A DNA stretch of 6,616 nt from Desulfobacteraceae bacterium (lineage in GTDB: Bacteria; Desulfobacterota; Desulfobacteria; Desulfobacterales; Desulfobacteraceae). The notes beneath the pieces were generated by a model. It worked only from the letters and a program-made list of their open reading frames with translations, was not told the origin of the DNA and did no database searches. Of the stretch, positions 1-5,485 are shown piece after piece. Location of the stretch: NCBI GenBank assembly GCA_011390435.1, contig JAABSK010000158.1:1-6616 (forward strand), given 5' to 3'. Within the stretch, counting starts at the first letter, position 1; the number at the start of each line of letters is the position of its first letter. The position numbers were made by a program, and so were the translations under genes.

Positions 1-970
1 CAGCCGCAACAGCGGCCAGTGGACTTCCAAGGCCCAGCAGAAGCGTGATCAGCCCCAGATGACTCACGGTTGAATAAGCCAGCAGGCCTTTGAGATCATC
101 TTTGAACATGGCCATGTATGCTGCAAACACCAGGGTGACCAGGCCGACAGGGGCGACAAGGTAAAACCATAACGCGCTTCCTGACAGAACCGGAAACATC
201 AGGGCCAGCATAAAAACCCCTGCCTTGACCATGGTGGCTGAGTGCAGATAGGCGCTGACCGGAGTGGGTGCGGCCATGGCATGGGGCAGCCAGAATTGAA
301 AGGGAAACTGGGCAGATTTGGTAAACGCCCCCAGCAGGATCAGCACCAGGGTTACGGCATACAGGCGATGGCCCTGAACCTGTTCTTTTGATGCCAGAAT
401 GTCGGTCAGTTCAAAGCTGCCGACAATATGCCCCAACAGGATAAATCCGGCCAGCATGGCAAACCCGCCGCCGCCGGTTATAATCAATGCCATGCGTGCA
501 CCCTGCCGGGCATCGGCACGATGTGTCCAGAAACCGATGAGCAAAAATGAGCTGATGCTTGTCAGCTCCCAGAACATCATGAGCAGAATCAGATTTTCAG
601 AAAGAACAATCCCCAGCATTGATCCCATGAACAGGAGCAGGTATGCATAGAATCGTCCCATGGGATCTTCAGCAGACAGATAGTATCGCGCATAAAGGAT
701 AATCAGCAGGCCGATCCCCAGAATCAGGCTGGCCACCAGAAATCCGAACCCGCTGAGCCGGAACGCAAAATTCAGACCGATTGCCGGTATCCATTGCCAG
801 CTGTGGATGGGCATTTGACCAGAAAAGACCGCCGGGGCCTGGGCAAGGAGCAGGATCAGGGATACTCCCGCAACACATCCTGCAGCCGCGGCATAATGAC
901 TGCGACTGGAGAACAGAAACGGTAGAATAGACCCTGCCAGAGGGAGCAGGGGAATCAGTGCGATGATCAT
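1..970 (-). CDS. mrpA: Mrp Na+/H+ antiporter subunit A, N-terminal part (runs off left edge)
   Basis: Large membrane subunit of the multi-subunit Mrp (Mnh/Pha) monovalent cation/proton antiporter, which exchanges cytoplasmic Na+ (or K+) for protons and supports pH and salt homeostasis. The reading frame is open from an ATG at 970-968 to the left edge, giving 323 codons of a protein usually about 770-960 residues long. The translation is strongly hydrophobic and matches the NuoL-like antiporter fold. Visible hallmarks are the YARYYLS segment (residues 93-99), GRFYAYLLLFMG (105-116), FWELTS with the helix-5 glutamate E135, the GARMAL and TGGGG stretch (157-169), FTKSAQFPF with K218, APTPVSAYLHSATMVKAG (234-251) with H243 and K249, and DLKGLLAYSTVSHLG with K294. 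These charged residues are the conserved proton-path residues shared with complex I subunits. The match to MrpA is better than to NuoL or hydrogenase subunits, especially at YARYYLS and TGGGG. The start is supported by AAGGA five bases upstream. Other mrp genes would be expected beyond the left edge. Confidence 0.92.
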   Translation of the reverse strand, partial: MIIALIPLLPLAGSILPFLFSSRSHYAAAAGCVAGVSLILLLAQAPAVFSGQMPIHSWQWIPAIGLNFAFRLSGFGFLVASLILGIGLLIILYARYYLSAEDPMGRFYAYLLLFMGSMLGIVLSENLILLMMFWELTSISSFLLIGFWTHRADARQGARMALIITGGGGFAMLAGFILLGHIVGSFELTDILASKEQVQGHRLYAVTLVLILLGAFTKSAQFPFQFWLPHAMAAPTPVSAYLHSATMVKAGVFMLALMFPVLSGSALWFYLVAPVGLVTLVFAAYMAMFKDDLKGLLAYSTVSHLGLITLLLGLGSPLAAVAA

Positions 971-975
971 AGCAA

Positions 976-980
976 TCCTT
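976..980 (-). promoter_or_regulatory. Ribosome binding site of mrpA
   Basis: On the minus strand the sequence reads AAGGA, five bases before the ATG at 970. It is purine-rich and well spaced, and it supports the chosen start. Confidence 0.7.
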
Positions 981-994
981 AGGAAAAGAAGTTT

Positions 995-1023
995 ATAATA
1001 AAGAAAATAAAAGAAGAGTTCAA
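995..1023 (-). promoter_or_regulatory. Candidate sigma-70-type promoter for mrpA
   Basis: On the minus strand, TTGAAC (1023-1018) is followed after exactly 17 bases by TATTAT (1000-995). Both hexamers are close to the consensus TTGACA/TATAAT and the spacer is optimal and AT-rich. Transcription would start near 988, leaving a leader of about 18 bases that contains the AAGGA site. This is a sequence match only. Confidence 0.55.
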
Positions 1024-1067
1024 TATATTTCAAACTTCTTGAATCGGACAAAATGAGTGATCTGTTG

Positions 1068-1120
1068 GATGAAATCATCAATGACAGGCATTGCTGATGA
1101 TATTGTCCAGGCGCTGATGA
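1068..1120. repeat. Cluster of GATGA-type direct and inverted repeats between divergent promoters
   Basis: This stretch contains the near-palindrome GATGA-AA-TCATC (1068-1079). Overlapping it is CAATG-ACAGG-CATTG (1079-1093), an inverted repeat with a five-base centre. The octamer GCTGATGA then occurs twice in the same orientation, at 1093-1100 and 1113-1120, with starts 20 bases apart, about two helical turns. The cluster lies between the mrpA promoter candidate and the rightward promoter candidate, a typical place for a regulator to bind. No regulator gene is in the window and the repeats are short, so an operator role is only a guess. The remaining intergenic DNA is AT-rich spacer. Confidence 0.3.
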
Positions 1121-1138
1121 ATTGAATTGAGAATGGAG

Positions 1139-1168
1139 TTGAATTTTTCGGCTAAAGCTGATTAATAT
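1139..1168 (+). promoter_or_regulatory. Candidate promoter for the fused activase-like gene
   Basis: TTGAAT at 1139-1144 is followed after 18 bases by TAATAT at 1163-1168. Transcription would start near 1175 and leave a leader of about 60 bases before the ATG at 1238. The match is weaker than that of the mrpA promoter, and the surrounding AT-rich DNA makes chance matches likely. Confidence 0.35.
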
Positions 1169-1221
1169 AAATCTCATTAACATTACCTGCAAAAAAATGA
1201 TGTTTTATCTTTGTGTGATGT

Positions 1222-1226
1222 GGGAG
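1222..1226 (+). promoter_or_regulatory. Probable ribosome binding site of the fused activase-like gene
   Basis: GGGAG lies 11 bases before the ATG at 1238, rather far for a strong site. The start is nevertheless well fixed: an in-frame TGA at 1229-1231 precedes the ATG, and the first ASKHA strand begins within ten codons of it. Confidence 0.45.
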
Positions 1227-1237
1227 TTTGAACCAGA

Positions 1238-4200
1238 ATGAATCAGGCTGGAGTATACAGGGCAGGGTTGGATATCGGTTCCACCACCGCCAAAATCGTC
1301 GTACTGGATGAAAATGATCGTATTGTGTTCTCAGATTATCAGCGCCACCATGCCCAGGTTTATACAGTGGCGCTTGAGTTTTTCCGTCAGATCATGGAGA
1401 AAGACGCCCGCTGCCGCCTGGATCTGAAACTCACAGGATCAGCCGCATTGGGTACATCCCAGAAAACAGCGCTTCCATTTGTGCAGGAGGTGGTTGCCGC
1501 CCACACAGTGGTCCAGAAAAAATATTCTGGTATCAGAACGGCAATGGATATTGGTGGCGAAGATTCAAAGGTGATCTTTTTTGAACCGGGCAAACCTCCG
1601 GATATCCGGATGAACGGCAGCTGTGCCGGCGGTACCGGCTCTTTTATCGATCAGATGGCCACCTTGCTGGACATCACCCCGTTTCAGCTTAATGATCTGG
1701 CAAAAGATCACGAACACATCTATCCGGTGGCTTCCAGGTGCGGGGTGTTTGCCAAGACAGATGTCCAGAATATGTTCAGCCGGAACATTCCCCACAGCGA
1801 TATTGCAGCATCCGTCTTTCACGCTGTGGCGGTTCAGTGTGTCAATTCCCTGGCCCGCGGTGTTCAGATTCAGCCGAAAATTTTATTGTGCGGCGGGGTG
1901 TTCACCTTTTTGCCGGAACTGGTGAACATGGTGTTAAAGGTGCTGAATCTGTCCCGGGCAGATATGGTGATGCCGGAACACTCCGAGCTGATACCGGCCA
2001 TGGGGGCTGCCCTGTTTGATCGATATCCCGGTACAGCAATCCCGGTTGCCGACCTGATCGATCTGTTTGCCGGCCATCAGGACCAGAACAGTAAAGAGAA
2101 TCACCGGATGGCACCGTTGTTTGACAATCGTCAGCAGTTTTCAGACTGGAAAAAAAATGCCGGCGTTGTTCCGGTGTTGTTCTGCGATCTTAAAGATTAT
2201 CCGTCGGGCAGATGTTTTCTGGGAGTAGATTCCGGTTCCACCACCACAAAAATTGTGGTGATTGGTGAAAACCAGGAGATTCTGTTCCACTGGTATGAAA
2301 ACAACAGTGGGAATTCTGCCAGAACGGTTGCAAAGGGGCTGAAAGCGTTCCGGGAGGTTGTCAATAAAAGTCGGCCAGACCTGGAAATCGCATATGCAGC
2401 GGTTACCGGTTACGGGGAAGACCTGATCCGGGCCGCTTTTAACATGGACATGGGAATTGTTGAAACCATTGCCCATTACACTGCTGCCCGGTTTGTCGAT
2501 CCTGAAGTGTCTTTTATTCTGGATATCGGTGGCCAGGACATGAAAGCGATCTTTATTGAAAACGGTGTGATCAGCCGTATCGAAGTCAATGAAGCCTGCT
2601 CTTCCGGTTGCGGATCATTCCTTCAGACCCTTGCCGGATCATTGAACCACAGTATCCAGCATTTTGCAGATCTGGCATGCCGAGCGTCAGCTCCCTGCGA
2701 TCTGGGTACCCGATGTACCGTGTTCATGAATTCAAAAATCAAGCAGGCGTTGCGGGAAAATGCCACCATTGCAGATATCAGTGCCGGACTGTCCTATTCT
2801 GTAGTGAAAAACTGCTTGTTCAAGGTGCTAAAACTTCATAACATGGATGAAATCGGCTCTCATGTGGTGCTTCAAGGCGGGACATTCAAAAATCCATCCA
2901 TTGTCCGGGCCCTGGAAAAACTGACCGGTCATCCAATGCAGATGACCCAGATTCCCGAATTGATGGGAGCATTTGGCGCTGCTCTCAGCGCAAAAGATGC
3001 CTTTTTTGACAAAGAGCAGCCGGTTTCCGGGTTTCCCCGGCTGGCTGACCTTGATCAGGCTGAGCAGTTTCAGACCGGGCAGGTGCACTGCAAGGGCTGC
3101 GAAAATACCTGCCGGGTCACCCGGTTTGATTTTGCTAATGGAAAAACCTTTTTTGCCGGTAACCGGTGTGAAAAATATTTTCATGCAAAAGGGACGCAGC
3201 GCAGCAAAGGATTTGATTTTGTGGCGTATAAAACCGATCTGATGTTCAACCGGGAGTGTTCGCCGCACACATCGCCCAGACTGACCCTGGGAATTCCCAG
3301 AAGCCTGAATACCTATGAAAATTTTGTTTTCTGGCACACGTTGTTCACAAAATGCGCATTTAATATCTGCCTGTCATCTCCTTCCACCGTTCAGATGAGT
3401 GAAAAAGGGCTGGGAACCGTGATGTCAGACAACATCTGTTTTCCGGCAAAACTGGTACACGGCCATATCTGGGATCTGGCAGAACAAAAGGTGGACCGGA
3501 TTTTTTATCCGGTTGTGGTCTATGAAAAAAATGAATTTGATGCTGCAGCCAACGCCTATAACTGCCCCATTGTTTCCAGCTATGCCGACGTGGTGGACAG
3601 CGCCATTGATCCGGAAAAGCGATTCAGGATTCCCCTGGACCGGGTGCCGGTGAACTTTAATGATCCTGTGCTGTTGAAAAAAGCATGCATCCGGTACTTA
3701 AAACAGTTTGGCGTTCCCGATTCGGCCAGCAGCAGGGCAGTGGATGCTGCCCTGGCCGAGCACAGCCGGTTCAAGCATCAGCTTGTGCTCAAAGCCGGTC
3801 AGATCGTTCAGGCGGCAAAAACGCAAAACCGGCTGCTCATTGTGCTGGCGGGCAGGCCCTACCATCTGGACGGGCTGGTGAATCACAAGATTCCCGATAT
3901 TCTGACCGGTCTGGGCGTGGATATGATTACTGAAGACTGTATTCCGAAAGGTGATCGCCTGCTTGAAGATGTCCATGTGGTGACCCAGTGGTCATATCCC
4001 AACCGGATTTATGCAGCGGCAAAATGGGTGGCTGAGCAGCCGGACACGGTCCAGATGGTTCAGTTGAACTCCTTTGGATGCGGTCCGGATGCAGTGGTGA
4101 TTGATGAGGTCCGGGACATTTTAAAAACCCGGCAGAAAAACCATACCCTGGTCAAGGTGGATGAAATTTCCAATCCCGGTTCTGTCAGGCTCCGGCTCCG

Positions 4201-5485
4201 CTCCATGGTGGAATCCCTTGCAGCTGCAACTCCCGGGAAAAAGGGCACGCCCATTGCGCGAAAACCATTTCCCCGGTTTCGGAAATCGGATAAACAGCGG
4301 ATCATCTGGGCGCCGTTTTTTGCTGCAGATTATTCACCCTATCTGCCAGCGGTCTTTAAAACAGCAGGATATGAGTTCAAAATTCTGCCGGAGCCGGATA
4401 AAGCATCGGTGGAACTGGGTCTTCAGTATGCCAGCAACGATATCTGCTACCCTGGCACCATCGTGATCGGAGATATTGTCAAAGCGCTGAAAAAAGAGCG
4501 GTATCATCCAGATCATATTGCCATCGGCATTACCCAGACCGGTGGACAGTGCAGGGCCAGTAATTATCTGAGCCTGATCCGCAAGGCCATGGTCAATGCC
4601 GGCTTTGAAGAGATCCCGATTATTTCCGTCACCTCTTCCGGCGGGCTCATTGACCAGCCGGGATTTAAAATTAACTGGCTGATGAAGATCAAGCTGATGT
4701 ACGTCTGCACCATGTTTGCCGACTGTATTGCCAAAATGTACTATGCTGTCGCTCCGAGGGAAAAAATAAAAGGCCGGAGCCAGAAGATTCGACAGCATTA
4801 TATGCAGGCAGTTCAGAACAAGATTTTGAGCCGGAATTACGCTGGTATTTTTGCCCTGCTGAAAACAGCGGTGAATGATTTTAATCAGATCCCGGTCCAC
4901 AAAAAAGCATATCCCAAAATGGGGGTGGTGGGGGAAATTTATGCAAAATATAATTATTTTGCCAACCAGGATCTGGTGCACTGGCTGATTGACCAGGGCA
5001 TCGAACCGGTACTGCCTCCGATTGTGGATTATTTTATTCAGGATCTGGTCAATTACCGGGAAAATATCAAAGCGGGGATCCGCAGGCGGAAACTGACGGA
5101 TCTTCTTGGAAAACCCATTGAGTGGCTGATCCACTCGTATCATCAGAAAATCGCCGCCATTTTTTCAGGGTTCAAATTTGCCATCCCCTTTGATGATATC
5201 CACCAGGTGGCCCAGCGGGCATCCCAGATGCTGTCCATGACCAACCAGTTTGGAGAAGGGTGGCTGATCTCCGGAGAAATCGCATCCTTTGCCCGTCAGA
5301 ATATTTTCCATGTGATCAGTGTACAGCCCTTTGGCTGTATCGCCAACCACATTGTTTCAAAAGGGGTTGAAAACCGCATCAAGGCGCTTTATCCGTCCAT
5401 GAACCTGTTCCATCTGGATTTTGATGCCGGCATGAGTGAGGCCAATGTCCGGAACCGGCTCCATTTTATGATTGAGCACCTGTGA
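1238..5485 (+). CDS. Fused tandem-ASKHA CoA-dehydratase-activase-type protein with DUF2229 and dehydratase-like C-terminal regions
   Basis: A 1415-residue cytoplasmic iron-sulfur protein of the long fused activase family; substrate unknown. Activases of this type (HgdC, BadF/BadG) hydrolyse ATP to push one low-potential electron into a dehydratase or reductase. ASKHA domain 1 (about 7-262) shows DIGSTTAK (12-19), DIGGEDSK (104-111), CAGGTGSF with C129, SRCGVF with C168, and CGGV (218-221). ASKHA domain 2 (about 326-586) shows DSGSTTTK (331-338), DIGGQDMK (429-436), CSSGCGSF with C454 and C458, TRCTVF with C493, and QGGT (546-549). Both nucleotide-binding sites look intact. A linker with C618, C621, C625 and C644 follows. 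The DUF2229-type region starts near 682 (LGIPRSLNTYENF, ICFPAK with C734) and leads into AGRPYH (871-876) and NSFGCGPD (C948). The C-terminal part resembles HgdB-like dehydratase subunits, with NDICYPG (C1070), GGQCRASNY (C1105) and QPFGC (C1367). There is no signal peptide or membrane segment. The length is usual for the fused form and no frameshift is seen. It is probably monocistronic: mrpA is divergent and the next gene is convergent. Confidence 0.9.
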   Translation: MNQAGVYRAGLDIGSTTAKIVVLDENDRIVFSDYQRHHAQVYTVALEFFRQIMEKDARCRLDLKLTGSAALGTSQKTALPFVQEVVAAHTVVQKKYSGIRTAMDIGGEDSKVIFFEPGKPPDIRMNGSCAGGTGSFIDQMATLLDITPFQLNDLAKDHEHIYPVASRCGVFAKTDVQNMFSRNIPHSDIAASVFHAVAVQCVNSLARGVQIQPKILLCGGVFTFLPELVNMVLKVLNLSRADMVMPEHSELIPAMGAALFDRYPGTAIPVADLIDLFAGHQDQNSKENHRMAPLFDNRQQFSDWKKNAGVVPVLFCDLKDYPSGRCFLGVDSGSTTTKIVVIGENQEILFHWYENNSGNSARTVAKGLKAFREVVNKSRPDLEIAYAAVTGYGEDLIRAAFNMDMGIVETIAHYTAARFVDPEVSFILDIGGQDMKAIFIENGVISRIEVNEACSSGCGSFLQTLAGSLNHSIQHFADLACRASAPCDLGTRCTVFMNSKIKQALRENATIADISAGLSYSVVKNCLFKVLKLHNMDEIGSHVVLQGGTFKNPSIVRALEKLTGHPMQMTQIPELMGAFGAALSAKDAFFDKEQPVSGFPRLADLDQAEQFQTGQVHCKGCENTCRVTRFDFANGKTFFAGNRCEKYFHAKGTQRSKGFDFVAYKTDLMFNRECSPHTSPRLTLGIPRSLNTYENFVFWHTLFTKCAFNICLSSPSTVQMSEKGLGTVMSDNICFPAKLVHGHIWDLAEQKVDRIFYPVVVYEKNEFDAAANAYNCPIVSSYADVVDSAIDPEKRFRIPLDRVPVNFNDPVLLKKACIRYLKQFGVPDSASSRAVDAALAEHSRFKHQLVLKAGQIVQAAKTQNRLLIVLAGRPYHLDGLVNHKIPDILTGLGVDMITEDCIPKGDRLLEDVHVVTQWSYPNRIYAAAKWVAEQPDTVQMVQLNSFGCGPDAVVIDEVRDILKTRQKNHTLVKVDEISNPGSVRLRLRSMVESLAAATPGKKGTPIARKPFPRFRKSDKQRIIWAPFFAADYSPYLPAVFKTAGYEFKILPEPDKASVELGLQYASNDICYPGTIVIGDIVKALKKERYHPDHIAIGITQTGGQCRASNYLSLIRKAMVNAGFEEIPIISVTSSGGLIDQPGFKINWLMKIKLMYVCTMFADCIAKMYYAVAPREKIKGRSQKIRQHYMQAVQNKILSRNYAGIFALLKTAVNDFNQIPVHKKAYPKMGVVGEIYAKYNYFANQDLVHWLIDQGIEPVLPPIVDYFIQDLVNYRENIKAGIRRRKLTDLLGKPIEWLIHSYHQKIAAIFSGFKFAIPFDDIHQVAQRASQMLSMTNQFGEGWLISGEIASFARQNIFHVISVQPFGCIANHIVSKGVENRIKALYPSMNLFHLDFDAGMSEANVRNRLHFMIEHL

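Noticed and set aside
669..878. A 69-codon minus-strand open frame near the left end.
   Set aside because: It is an out-of-frame reading within mrpA, whose own frame has clear conserved antiporter motifs.
1053..1125. Two tiny overlapping plus-strand frames in the intergenic region (14 codons from the ATG at 1053; 14 or 18 codons from the ATG at 1081 or 1069).
   Set aside because: They are very short, have no good ribosome binding site, lie upstream of the predicted promoter for the rightward gene, and resemble no known leader peptide.
1276..2260. Near-identical DNA around the two GGTTCCACCACC sites considered as a mobile or recombination repeat.
   Set aside because: Both copies encode the phosphate-binding GSTT motif of the two ASKHA domains; the similarity reflects an old domain duplication and constrained codons.
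2828..3337. A 169-codon minus-strand open frame inside the activase-like gene.
   Set aside because: It is antisense to the cysteine-knuckle and DUF2229 coding region, whose sense translation is clearly conserved; it has no recognisable protein motif.
4334..5143. A 269-codon open frame on the minus strand inside the activase-like gene.
   Set aside because: It is antisense to a well-conserved coding region, its translation resembles no family I know, and it lacks a convincing ribosome binding site. It is a shadow of the sense gene.
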